48,503 nucleotides of DNA from an uncultured Acidobacteriia bacterium. GTDB taxonomy: Bacteria; Acidobacteriota; Terriglobia; Bryobacterales; Bryobacteraceae. The notes beneath the pieces were generated by a model, which did not search any database, had not been told where the DNA came from, and saw only the letters and a program-made list of their open reading frames with translations. Location: contig CAIXXM010000137.1 of assembly GCA_903923395.1 (NCBI GenBank), positions 1 to 48,503 of the forward strand, given 5' to 3'. Every line of letters begins with the position of its first letter. Positions within the stretch are counted from its first letter, which is position 1. Both the position numbers and the translations under genes were made by a program. This document shows positions 38,133-45,807 of this stretch, one piece after another.

Positions 38133-40120
38133 CAGGGTTTCTTGACCGTAGCTTTCTTGTCGGCAGCGGGAACAGGCTTGTCGTCTTCCGCAGGCGCGGT
38201 GATCACGATGGAATCTTCGCGCTCCGCATCGGCCTCCGCGGCGAGTTCTTCTTTCGTGAGCGGCCTCGGCTTGAAGTCTGGCATGGGGATCGGGATACCC
38301 TTCTGGGCGGCTGCGATCCGCAGCTTCTTGTCGAAGTACGACTTCATCACATCCCGTACAATCGGTGCCGCGTTGGGGCCGTGTTCGCCGTTTTCAAACA
38401 GCGCGACGACGATGATCTCCGGCTTGGACCGCGGCGCGAAGCCGACGAACCACGCATTGTTCTTCAACCCGTGGGACTTCGCATATTCGGTCGACGCCGG
38501 TTGTGCCGTTCCAGTCTTGCCGCACACGTCATAGCCCGCGAGTTTCGCGCGCCCGCCCGTGCCGCCCGCATTCACCACGGCCCACATGCCATCAATAATC
38601 TTGCGGACGTTATCCGCATTGACCGGCAAAACGTGGGGCTTTTCCGTCTTCGTCGCGGCCGCCGTCAGGTGCGGCACATGCCAGGTGCCGTAGGCAGCCA
38701 GGCCGCCGATCGCACGGGCCAATTGCAGTGGCGTCACCGTCAGAGCGCCCTGACCGATCGACACCGAAGGCGTCTCTCCGGCGAACCACTTCGTGCGGTA
38801 GTTGCGCAGCTTCCATTCGGGCGAGGGCATGGTGCCCGCCGCTTCATTGGGAAGGTCGATGCCCGTCTTCGAACCCAGCCCGGCCTCGCGGCCAAAGCGC
38901 GCCAGCTCATCAATGCCGGTCTTCACACCCACCGTATAGAAGTAACTGTCACAGCTTTGGGCGATGCCCTGGCTCAGAGCCACGCTGCCGTGCGTCTTGT
39001 GGCAGGCGTAAAAGTGGCCATAAAAGGTCGCCCCGCCCCCGCAGTGGACGGTGAAGTTCTCATCGATGGTGCCCGTTTCGAGTCCGGCAAGTGCAGTCAG
39101 CGGTTTGAAGGTTGATCCCGGCGGCAGTTGCGCCTGAATCGCGCGGTTGAGCAGGGGATTGCCAGGGTCGGAAGTAATCTCCTTCCAGTCCTTGGATTTG
39201 ATCCGCACCGCGAACTTGTTGGGATCAAAGCTGGGGCGGGAGGCCATCGCCAGTACTTCGCCCGTGTTGGGATCCAGCGCCACCACCGCGCCGCGTTTGC
39301 CTTCGAGCGCAAGTTCGGCCACCACCTGGAGGTCCAGATCAATCGTCAACTGCAGGTTCCTGCCGGGCTTGGCTTCTTTGATGCCCAGTACCGCGCGCTC
39401 GCGGCCGCGGTTGTCCACCATCGACTGACGCTCGCCATCCACCCCCATCAGCGAATCGTTATATTGCTTTTCAATGCCCGTCTTGCCGATAATCTGGCCC
39501 TGGTTGTACTTCGCGTAATCCGGGTTATCGAGTTCGGATTCGCTGATTTCCCCCGTATAACCGATGACGTGCGCCAGGATACCGTTTTCCGGGTAGAGCC
39601 TGCGCTGGGATTCGATCAGTTCCATTTCGGGGAACGTTTCCGAATCGCGGTGGGATTCCACGAAGGCCAGTTCCCCCGGTGTGAGTTCATCCTTGATGAC
39701 GATGGGCTCGTATTTCGGGCGCTTCTCGAAGCGGTTGATGCGCTTCATCAGATCGTCGTAATCAAGATGAAGTCCGTCAGCGATCTCGTGAACGTGCTCT
39801 TTCTTCAGTGACTCGCGGGAAAGGATGAGGCTCCAGGTCGAGTGGTTGTCGACGATGACACGGCCGTCGCGGTCGAGAATCTTGCCGCGGGGCGCAATGA
39901 TGGGCAGGGACTTGACGCGGTTGCGTTCCGCGCGTTCGTTGTAAATCTCCGGGCTCTTGATCTGCAACTCCCAGAAGCCGGAAACCAGGAACAGGAACAC
40001 AGCGACAGCAATGTACTGGAACGAGGCCATCTTCGCGGAGGCGAAGCTGGGGTCATCGCGCTGCTTAAGCTTGACGGGGTCTTGAAATTCGGGTTGGGGC
40101 GGTTCGATCGAGTAAGCCAA
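38132..40120 (-). CDS. mrdA: Penicillin-binding protein 2 (elongasome transpeptidase)
   Basis: 662 residues. One N-terminal membrane helix (about 31-50), a PBP dimerisation domain (about 70-240), and a transpeptidase domain (about 260-600). The acylated serine is S336 in PPGSTFKPLT (SxxK). The second motif is SCDSYFY (SxD in place of SxN, as is normal for PBP2), and the third is CGKTGTAQ (KTG). It cross-links peptidoglycan made by RodA along the cell side. It carries an extra charged C-terminal tail of about 60 residues (KEELAAEADAERED). The gene is divergent from the DUF218 gene across only 44 bases, where both promoters must lie. Confidence 0.96.
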   Translation of the reverse strand: MAYSIEPPQPEFQDPVKLKQRDDPSFASAKMASFQYIAVAVFLFLVSGFWELQIKSPEIYNERAERNRVKSLPIIAPRGKILDRDGRVIVDNHSTWSLILSRESLKKEHVHEIADGLHLDYDDLMKRINRFEKRPKYEPIVIKDELTPGELAFVESHRDSETFPEMELIESQRRLYPENGILAHVIGYTGEISESELDNPDYAKYNQGQIIGKTGIEKQYNDSLMGVDGERQSMVDNRGRERAVLGIKEAKPGRNLQLTIDLDLQVVAELALEGKRGAVVALDPNTGEVLAMASRPSFDPNKFAVRIKSKDWKEITSDPGNPLLNRAIQAQLPPGSTFKPLTALAGLETGTIDENFTVHCGGGATFYGHFYACHKTHGSVALSQGIAQSCDSYFYTVGVKTGIDELARFGREAGLGSKTGIDLPNEAAGTMPSPEWKLRNYRTKWFAGETPSVSIGQGALTVTPLQLARAIGGLAAYGTWHVPHLTAAATKTEKPHVLPVNADNVRKIIDGMWAVVNAGGTGGRAKLAGYDVCGKTGTAQPASTEYAKSHGLKNNAWFVGFAPRSKPEIIVVALFENGEHGPNAAPIVRDVMKSYFDKKLRIAAAQKGIPIPMPDFKPRPLTKEELAAEADAEREDSIVITAPAEDDKPVPAADKKATVKKP

Positions 40121-40164
40121 GGCAGATCAAACTGTAATTTTAGCGCGCTAGAGTGGGAGTCGAG

Positions 40165-41409
40165 ATGATGACGAGACGATTCCTCTGGTTATTTTTGGTG
40201 GTTTTGCCACTCGCCGGCGCCGAAGCGAAGTATTCCCCGCTGGTGTTGACCAAGCCCGTGCAGGACAAAAATTTCTACGCGCTGTCCCTGCTGGAACGGA
40301 CACCGGGCGTGCGGGAGGCCGTGGCGGCGGACCGCGAACTGAACGGCATCCGTGCCGCCAAGGTCAATCAGTTGCATAACTCCATCACCCGCTGCGGCCA
40401 GGCCACGGAATGTTATCTGAACGCCCTGCGGTTTACCGGTGAGGAGATGGGCCAGGTGCGGGACGCCCTGATCCGCCTCTACGGGGAGAATGCCGCGGTG
40501 AAAGCACTGGTGGATGGCTCTCTGCGGGAGAGCGGCGCATACATCCGCTACCACGCAAGACCCGGCGGCGAACTGCTGGGGCAGGCCTGGGTGGATGCCG
40601 CCAAGGGCATGAACAATCTGATGGAGGTTTACGGGCTCGGCCGCGCGCCGCGCTATCCCGCCATTGATGCCATCACCTTCGATGCCGCCTCAGATTCCTA
40701 TAAGAGGACCGTTTCGATTCTCGCTCTGCTTCTCGACGAAGACCGCTCCAACCTGAACCTGTTCTTTCAACCTTCCCTGCGCTTTGCCCTGGGACTGGCC
40801 GATAACAACAGCCGCGATGAAGCGGGGCGCCTGGAGCCACTGGAAGCCGGAGAGAATGCAGCCGCCTACGGGAAGATCGCAACCGCGGAGTGGGCGAAGT
40901 ATCCCTTCACCGTGATCGTGGTGCTGGGCTCCGGCACAGACAGGCCGAACCTCGCGATGTCCCCTTACGGAAAGATGCGGACCGCGCTGGCCGCCAAGCG
41001 CTGGAGGGAAGGGAAGGCACCGTTCATCCTGGTCTCCGGCGGCTACGTCCATCCCATGCAGACCCCATACTGCGAGGCGCTTGAGATGAAGAAAGCGCTG
41101 ATCCGGGATTACGGCATCCCCGCGGAGGCCATTCTGATCGATCCCCACGCGCGCCACACAACGACCAATATCCGGAACGCGGCGCGCCTCATTTTCCGCT
41201 ACGGCATTCCCGTCAACCGTCCGGCGTTGATCACCACGGACAACGGTCACAGCGCCAGCGTGGAGGCACCGGCCTTCAAGACGCGGTGCCTCGCAGAGCT
41301 GGGTTACGAACCGTACCGCGAACTAAAACGGTATTCGGTTTTCGATCTGGAGTTCCTGCCGAATGTGGAAGCGCTGCAACTGGACCCGGCAGATCCGCTC
41401 GACCCCTGA
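40165..41409 (+). CDS. DUF218 (ElyC/SanA/YdcF-like) secreted protein
   Basis: 414 residues from ATG 40165, with a signal peptide (about 1-20, LWLFLVVLPLAGAEA). The C-terminal half is a DUF218 domain: VIVVLGSGTDRPNLAMSPYG, RTALAAKRWREGKAPFILVSGG, EALEMKKALIRDYGIPAEAI, and TTTNIRNAARLIFRYGIP. The family includes ElyC and SanA, linked to cell envelope integrity, and its reaction is not settled. The N-terminal 200 residues have no recognised domain. A GTG start 12 bases upstream and the adjacent ATG at 40168 are alternatives; GGAG lies close before 40165. Its position divergent to PBP2/RodA fits a role in envelope growth (inference). Confidence 0.85.
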   Translation: MMTRRFLWLFLVVLPLAGAEAKYSPLVLTKPVQDKNFYALSLLERTPGVREAVAADRELNGIRAAKVNQLHNSITRCGQATECYLNALRFTGEEMGQVRDALIRLYGENAAVKALVDGSLRESGAYIRYHARPGGELLGQAWVDAAKGMNNLMEVYGLGRAPRYPAIDAITFDAASDSYKRTVSILALLLDEDRSNLNLFFQPSLRFALGLADNNSRDEAGRLEPLEAGENAAAYGKIATAEWAKYPFTVIVVLGSGTDRPNLAMSPYGKMRTALAAKRWREGKAPFILVSGGYVHPMQTPYCEALEMKKALIRDYGIPAEAILIDPHARHTTTNIRNAARLIFRYGIPVNRPALITTDNGHSASVEAPAFKTRCLAELGYEPYRELKRYSVFDLEFLPNVEALQLDPADPLDP

Positions 41410-41420
41410 GCTTTTTAGTA

Positions 41421-41457
41421 ACCGCACAACGGACGACTTCGGGCCTTTGCCGCCTGC
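41421..41457 (-). repeat. Partial copy E of the dispersed palindromic repeat
   Basis: On the minus strand it reads GGCCCGAAGTCGTCCGTTGT followed by GCGG, matching the right half of copies A and B. It fills the 48-base gap between the convergent stops of the DUF218 gene and the ANTAR gene, a typical site for REP-like elements. The left half is missing. Confidence 0.7.
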
Positions 41458-42147
41458 CTAAGCCGTTTGGGCAATCGGTTTGGCGAAGACGTTCTCCACG
41501 ATTTCCCGCGCCACTTCGGCCATCGGCAGTCTCCGCCGGCGGCTGGTGTTGCGCAGCAGCAGATAGGCGTGCTCTTCGCTCAACCCCCGCCGCTGTTGCA
41601 CAATCCCCTTGGCGCGTTCGATGAGCTTGCGCTCCCGCAACTTCCGCGTCAGTACATCGCGCTCCAAAACCGCGGCAGCCAACTGCGCGATCCGCGAGGC
41701 CAGAGCTAAAGTGTCCGCCGGGAAAAGACCTTTCCTGCGGCCAAGCACCGCGATCCCCAGATGGACGCCATCCCCCGTGAGCGGCAGCACCAGCAGAGTT
41801 TCCAGTCCGGTCTGGACGGATTCCGGGAAGCGTTCGAAACGGGGGTCCGTCACGCTGCTGCCCTGTTCCGGCGCTGCAAGCCGGGCAAGCCAGCCGCTGG
41901 CCGATTCCGTGAGCGTAAGCCCGATCTCCTGCACGCGCGGCGTTTCCGGATAGCGGCTGGCCACCGCGAAGTACTCCGAAGTCTCCGGATCGTGCTGGTA
42001 AATCACAGCGCTCTCCGCGCCGGTGCGCTCGCTCCAGAGGTCGAGCAGCGGGTTGAAATCTGTGGTGAAATCCTGCACTTCGCGCGCACTCCAGCGAATG
42101 TAAGTGCGGATGGGAAGTACGTTTGCGGCAAAAATAGGGGTTGCCAT
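41458..42147 (-). CDS. GAF and ANTAR domain RNA-binding antiterminator-type regulator
   Basis: 229 residues. A GAF-like sensor domain (about 25-165, YFAVASRYPETPRVQEIGLT, GLETLLVLPLTGDGVHLGIAVLG) is followed by an ANTAR domain (about 168-222, KLIERAKGIVQQRRGLSEEH then AYLLLRNTSRRRRLPMAEVA). ANTAR domains bind paired RNA hairpins and stop terminators from forming, so this is a likely one-component antitermination regulator with a small-molecule or redox signal. No target operon is recognisable next to it. AAGGA lies upstream of the ATG. It ends inside the repeat-filled gap shared with the DUF218 gene. Confidence 0.92.
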   Translation of the reverse strand: MATPIFAANVLPIRTYIRWSAREVQDFTTDFNPLLDLWSERTGAESAVIYQHDPETSEYFAVASRYPETPRVQEIGLTLTESASGWLARLAAPEQGSSVTDPRFERFPESVQTGLETLLVLPLTGDGVHLGIAVLGRRKGLFPADTLALASRIAQLAAAVLERDVLTRKLRERKLIERAKGIVQQRRGLSEEHAYLLLRNTSRRRRLPMAEVAREIVENVFAKPIAQTA

Positions 42148-42318
42148 GATTCTCTTGTCCTTTTGGAAATGACTCGCAGCTGCGGGGGGAAGGACAGGCC
42201 CGGAGTGGAAGACACGGGCGGGGGAATCAGCGACAACAACGGGAGGAGGGGAGAAATCTACTCATACTCTATCGAGAATACTAGATTCCTCCGGGAGAAG
42301 CAATCTCATCTGCTCTGC

Positions 42319-43923
42319 TTACATGCCCTGCTGCACAGAAAACGCCCCCCACTTGGCTTTCGGCGGCGCTTCAATCAATCCGGCCTCCATTTCGGCGAAC
42401 TCCCGGTCGATCACCCAGAGCAACACCACGGCGAGCGCTGCCGCTGCCACCCAGGCTTCCGGTCCGATGGGCGACGTGATTCGCAAAGCGAAGAGCTGCG
42501 CCATCGCCCCGACGGGCAGATTCTCCAGCTTGCCGGCGGCCAGCGGCCAGATCGCGGCACACAGAATCACCGGGAGCGCCAGCGCCATCGCCAGCCCTTT
42601 GCGGATCTTCTGCGGGATGAACTTGAGTCGCGACCAGTTGGGCAGCAGCGCAATGGCAACCACAAGCAACGCCAGCAGATCAGCCGCACTGACGACCTCC
42701 AATTGCACCAGCGGCTCAATCCCGGCCGGGCGGAGTTGCGCCAGTTCGCTGACCCGCTCCAGCGGAAGTTCGCGGCCGTAAACGGTGCGCGTGGCCCTGC
42801 GGAACTGCCATTCCTGAAAGCGCCGGGAAGATTCAGGCCCCGAAGCCCACGGGTTGAAATACGTCTTGTTGCCACGGTGGTAGAGCCCCGGCTGGTAGGT
42901 CTCGCCCCACGGTGCCGTGATGACGGGGTGCGAATCCGCAGCGGTCCGGATGAGTTGGGGCGACTTGGGGTCAAGCTGAATGCTGCTGTGGCGGTATTCG
43001 AGCCGGGAGTCCCGCGTCTGCCGCGCGCTTATGCCGAAGTTGAGATCCACCAGTTGCGAAACACTGTAGAGCAGAAGATAGGGTGCCAGCAGACAGAACA
43101 TGATCTGACGGCGGCTGACGGGCAGCGTCGCAAGCCACCGGACCCCGAACAGGCTCTGCGCCAGAAAGCCGAACAGAAAGCAGAGCGGCAGCAAGGGCTG
43201 GTTGATGAGCGGATAGATCACGCTGAAGCTGAGAAACAGAACTCCCTGCCAGGGGTAAAGCGCCCGCAGCTTGGCGGTACGGGGCTGCACCGCTCCCGCG
43301 CGACGGGCCACCGCCGTTTGCCGCCGTTCCCCGCTGCTGCCCGCGATCCTGTATTGAAAGGTGAGCGGGGCCTTGGGCCAGACCGCCACCGCCAGGGCGG
43401 CCGTCAGCAATGGAATGGCCGCCAGAAGCACCCACAGCACGGGCGCAGGCAGAAAGACCAGTCCGATCTGTGCGCCCATCAGGAAGGCGAGCATTCCGCC
43501 GGAGGTGACGCCGCCGAGTTCGAAATCCGGCAGGAACAAGGTTTGGCAAAGCACGAACGCGGCGCTCACCAGCATCATGCCCGCGGCGATGCGCAGTAGA
43601 AAGATTTCCGCGGGCAGACGGCCAAACAGAGCCGCACCCAGCAACGCAATGCCCCCCGGAACCCAGACATACAGCAGCAGGCTGCAAATGCGGGCCCGCA
43701 GAAAGTCGCGCCCGTCAATGGGCAGCGCGGCATCAAAAAGCGTGGCGCGCCTCTGCGGTTGCGTGAACATCACCAGCGGAATGGCGAGCCCGGTCACGAA
43801 ACCGAGCGCGGTATCCCCCGGTGCCTTCCAGTAACAGATCCAACTCGCCAGGGCAGCCAGAATCATCCAGGGCAGAAGCCGCGTGGCCGGGTCGCGGCGG
43901 ATCAGCAGCAGCACGCGGCTCAT
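42319..43923 (-). CDS. ABC transporter permease
   Basis: 534 residues. The N-terminal half has six or so membrane segments (WMILAALASWICYW, LGFVTGLAIPLVMF, LYVWVPGGIALLGAALFG and others), then a second membrane block (LFLSFSVIYPLINQPLLPLC) and a third near the C-terminus, with an extracytoplasmic part between them (about 360-440). No family could be named beyond ABC-2-like permease, judged mainly from its place: its ATG overlaps the ATPase stop as ATGA. The ATG at 43923 replaces an upstream in-frame start inside the ATPase gene. It should form the membrane part of a GntR-controlled exporter of the YtrABC kind; the cargo is unknown. Confidence 0.8.
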   Translation of the reverse strand: MSRVLLLIRRDPATRLLPWMILAALASWICYWKAPGDTALGFVTGLAIPLVMFTQPQRRATLFDAALPIDGRDFLRARICSLLLYVWVPGGIALLGAALFGRLPAEIFLLRIAAGMMLVSAAFVLCQTLFLPDFELGGVTSGGMLAFLMGAQIGLVFLPAPVLWVLLAAIPLLTAALAVAVWPKAPLTFQYRIAGSSGERRQTAVARRAGAVQPRTAKLRALYPWQGVLFLSFSVIYPLINQPLLPLCFLFGFLAQSLFGVRWLATLPVSRRQIMFCLLAPYLLLYSVSQLVDLNFGISARQTRDSRLEYRHSSIQLDPKSPQLIRTAADSHPVITAPWGETYQPGLYHRGNKTYFNPWASGPESSRRFQEWQFRRATRTVYGRELPLERVSELAQLRPAGIEPLVQLEVVSAADLLALLVVAIALLPNWSRLKFIPQKIRKGLAMALALPVILCAAIWPLAAGKLENLPVGAMAQLFALRITSPIGPEAWVAAAALAVVLLWVIDREFAEMEAGLIEAPPKAKWGAFSVQQGM

Positions 43924-44810
43924 TGGCGGCCTCCCACCATCTCTACGAATAATTCTTCGAGCGGGACCCTGGAGCACTGTATGTTGTTCGAGCCCAGCGC
44001 CGTTTGGATACGCCGCGAGACTTCGGCAGGCTCGCCCCGGAAGACGCCGTGCCAGCCATCCTGTGCGTGGCGGGAGCGCAGATACCCGGGCAGCGCTTCC
44101 AGTTTCAGATTGCCGGCAGCGCTGGGCGCGAGAGCCACGCAGACATCGTCACGCAGGTTGTCGAGCTCCTCATCCAGCAGCACACGCCCCCCGTCGAGCA
44201 GCACCACCCGCCCACCGAGCCGTTCCACATCGCTCATATGGTGAGACGAGAAGAGGATCGCCGTGCCTTCCCGGTTCAGCAACTGGATGGAGGCTTCCAG
44301 GAATTCACGGCGCGCGGCGGGGTCGAGTCCCCCGGCGGGTTCATCCAGAATCAGCAGCTCCGGCCGGTGGCAGAGTGCGCAAATGAGAGCGGCCTGGCGG
44401 GCCTGCCCCTTGCTGAGATTTTTGATCTTGTCCGCGGGGCGCAGTGCAAAGCGCTCCGTGAGTTCCCGTTCCAGCGCGGCATCCCAGTTCCGGAAGAGAC
44501 TCGCGTGGAAAGCGGTGAGTTCCCGCAGGGTCGCGCCCGGCGGCAGCACCTGATCTTCCGCCACGTAGCCAATCCGGCTCTTCACCGCGACGGGATCCAG
44601 CGTTGGGGAGTGTCCGAAAACGGAAACCCGGCCCGACGCAGGGTAGAGCATTCCCATCGCGATCCGGATGAGCGTGGTCTTGCCCGCGCCATTGCGGCCC
44701 AGCAGGCCGAGAATCTCGCCCGGACCCATGCGGAAACTGACGCCGTTGAGAACGTTCTCAGTTTTCTTATAACCGCGAACAATATTTTCAAATTGAAGGA
44801 CGGTATTCAT
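43920..44810 (-). CDS. ABC transporter ATP-binding protein
   Basis: 296 residues. Walker A is GRNGAGKT (38-45). The signature is a variant, LSKGQARQ, in place of LSGGQ. Walker B is LLILDEPAGGLDP and the switch histidine is in SSHHMSD. The C-terminal 80 residues (EALPGYLRSRHAQDGWHGVF type) are an extra domain seen in ABC-2 exporters of the YtrB kind. The ATPase powers the following permease. An AGGAGA ribosome site precedes the ATG, 11 bases after the GntR stop. The operon order regulator, ATPase, permease is typical for YtrA-controlled exporters that respond to cell-wall antibiotics or envelope stress (family knowledge, not shown here). Confidence 0.94.
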   Translation of the reverse strand: MNTVLQFENIVRGYKKTENVLNGVSFRMGPGEILGLLGRNGAGKTTLIRIAMGMLYPASGRVSVFGHSPTLDPVAVKSRIGYVAEDQVLPPGATLRELTAFHASLFRNWDAALERELTERFALRPADKIKNLSKGQARQAALICALCHRPELLILDEPAGGLDPAARREFLEASIQLLNREGTAILFSSHHMSDVERLGGRVVLLDGGRVLLDEELDNLRDDVCVALAPSAAGNLKLEALPGYLRSRHAQDGWHGVFRGEPAEVSRRIQTALGSNNIQCSRVPLEELFVEMVGGRQ

Positions 44811-44821
44811 GACTGTTTCTC

Positions 44822-45217
44822 CTATGCGCCGCGTTCACTGCGGGCATTTCGCATTTCCTGTTCGACTTGGTGGAGCGCTTGTACCGCTTCCGGCATGCCC
44901 CCGCCCGAAAGCAGAGCGATCGAGAGCAGATTGCGGGCGGCATCCCGCAGCTGCTGGTCCCCGGACGGCGGTGGCGGAACGGAACTGGACACAAAGGTGC
45001 CGCGTCCCCTTTGGGTCTCGATATACCCGCTGGCTTCCAGCTCGTCATAGGCCTTCTTCACCGTGAGCGGGGCGATGACCAGCTGTTCGGCGAGGTCTCT
45101 GTGGGACGGGAGTTTATCGCCGGGCTGCAAACGGCGGCTGGCGATGGCTTCCGTGATCTGCCGCATGATTTGGCGGTAGATCGAGAGTTCTCCCGCGGGA
45201 TTGACGAAGAGTTGCAT
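44822..45217 (-). CDS. GntR-family regulator, YtrA subfamily
   Basis: 131 residues. A winged helix-turn-helix domain (about 10-75, SIYRQIMRQITEAIASRRLQ, PGDKLPSHRDLAEQLVIAPL, TVKKAYDELEASGYIETQRG) is followed by a short helical dimer part of about 50 residues, the small effector-less C-terminus that defines the YtrA subfamily. It is the first gene of the exporter operon and very likely represses it. A perfect 8+8 palindrome lies 16-37 bases before its ATG, a good operator candidate. The downstream ATPase begins 11 bases after its stop. Confidence 0.94.
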   Translation of the reverse strand: MQLFVNPAGELSIYRQIMRQITEAIASRRLQPGDKLPSHRDLAEQLVIAPLTVKKAYDELEASGYIETQRGRGTFVSSSVPPPPSGDQQLRDAARNLLSIALLSGGGMPEAVQALHQVEQEMRNARSERGA

Positions 45218-45232
45218 GTTTGGCTGCGCTAA

Positions 45233-45254
45233 GTGATATATAGCTCTATATCAC
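45233..45254. promoter_or_regulatory. Candidate GntR/YtrA operator
   Basis: GTGATATA-TAGCTC-TATATCAC is a perfect inverted repeat with 8-base arms, directly upstream of the regulator gene. Its TATATA also resembles a -10 box, so binding would block transcription start. It is AT-rich and stands out from the surrounding GC-rich DNA. Confidence 0.8.
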
Positions 45255-45312
45255 CAGAGGAGTCAAGAGGGAATTTTTTAGGGGTGAAGGTTTGCAGGGC
45301 GGGGAAATGGAA

Positions 45313-45351
45313 AAAGGGGAGAGCCTGCCGTGGTTCGGCGCTCTCCCCTTT
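45313..45351 (-). terminator. Terminator of the small secreted protein gene
   Basis: AAAGGGGAGAGC pairs perfectly with GCTCTCCCCTTT. The minus strand then continues TTCCATTTCC, a moderate T-run. It lies 33 bases past the stop at 45384. Confidence 0.82.
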
Positions 45352-45383
45352 GCAAAGGAACAGGATTTGGGTGCGGAGGGTGT

Positions 45384-45680
45384 TTACTTCACTTCTTCGA
45401 CGGTGAGCGTGTCACCGGCGAGTTGGCCGATGACGGTGACCTTCTTGCCGGCATGGGGGACGATCTTGTCCTGGTTGGCTACCTTGTAGACCTTGCCGTC
45501 TTCGGTGACGAGCACGGCTGCGGTGCCGCGCTTGATGCAGCGTTCGGCGCATTCGGCGTTGTCCTTCATGGCCGGCTTGGTGGCGCAGTTGGCATCTTCG
45601 ACAAAACCCTTGAATTCAGCGGCCAAACCGGTGGCGGCGAGACCAGTCGCAAGCAGGAAAGCTGCGGCGAATTTGTTCAT
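45384..45680 (-). CDS. Small secreted cysteine-containing protein
   Basis: 98 residues. Signal peptide about 1-21 (AAAFLLATGLAATGLAA). The mature part starts EFKGFVEDANCATKPAMKDN with three cysteines (CATK, CAERC), which may form a disulfide or bind metal, and then shows a small beta-barrel pattern (AAVLVTEDGKVYKVANQDKI, GKKVTVIGQLAGDTLTVEEV) like an OB-fold. Similar small proteins are common in acidobacteria; a fixed family or role cannot be given. AAGGAG lies before the ATG at 45680; an upstream in-frame start at 45722 is not favoured. It has its own terminator. Confidence 0.8.
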   Translation of the reverse strand: MNKFAAAFLLATGLAATGLAAEFKGFVEDANCATKPAMKDNAECAERCIKRGTAAVLVTEDGKVYKVANQDKIVPHAGKKVTVIGQLAGDTLTVEEVK

Positions 45681-45807
45681 ACGTTGTTCTCCTTGAGTGC
45701 CGGGCGGCAGTCTTCGTACCAAGATAGCGCGGTGGAGGGGGGAAAGACCAGATCTTTACCGGACTTTCCGAAGCCCGCGGATTCTCCGCGATTCCCGTTC
45801 TTGATGT

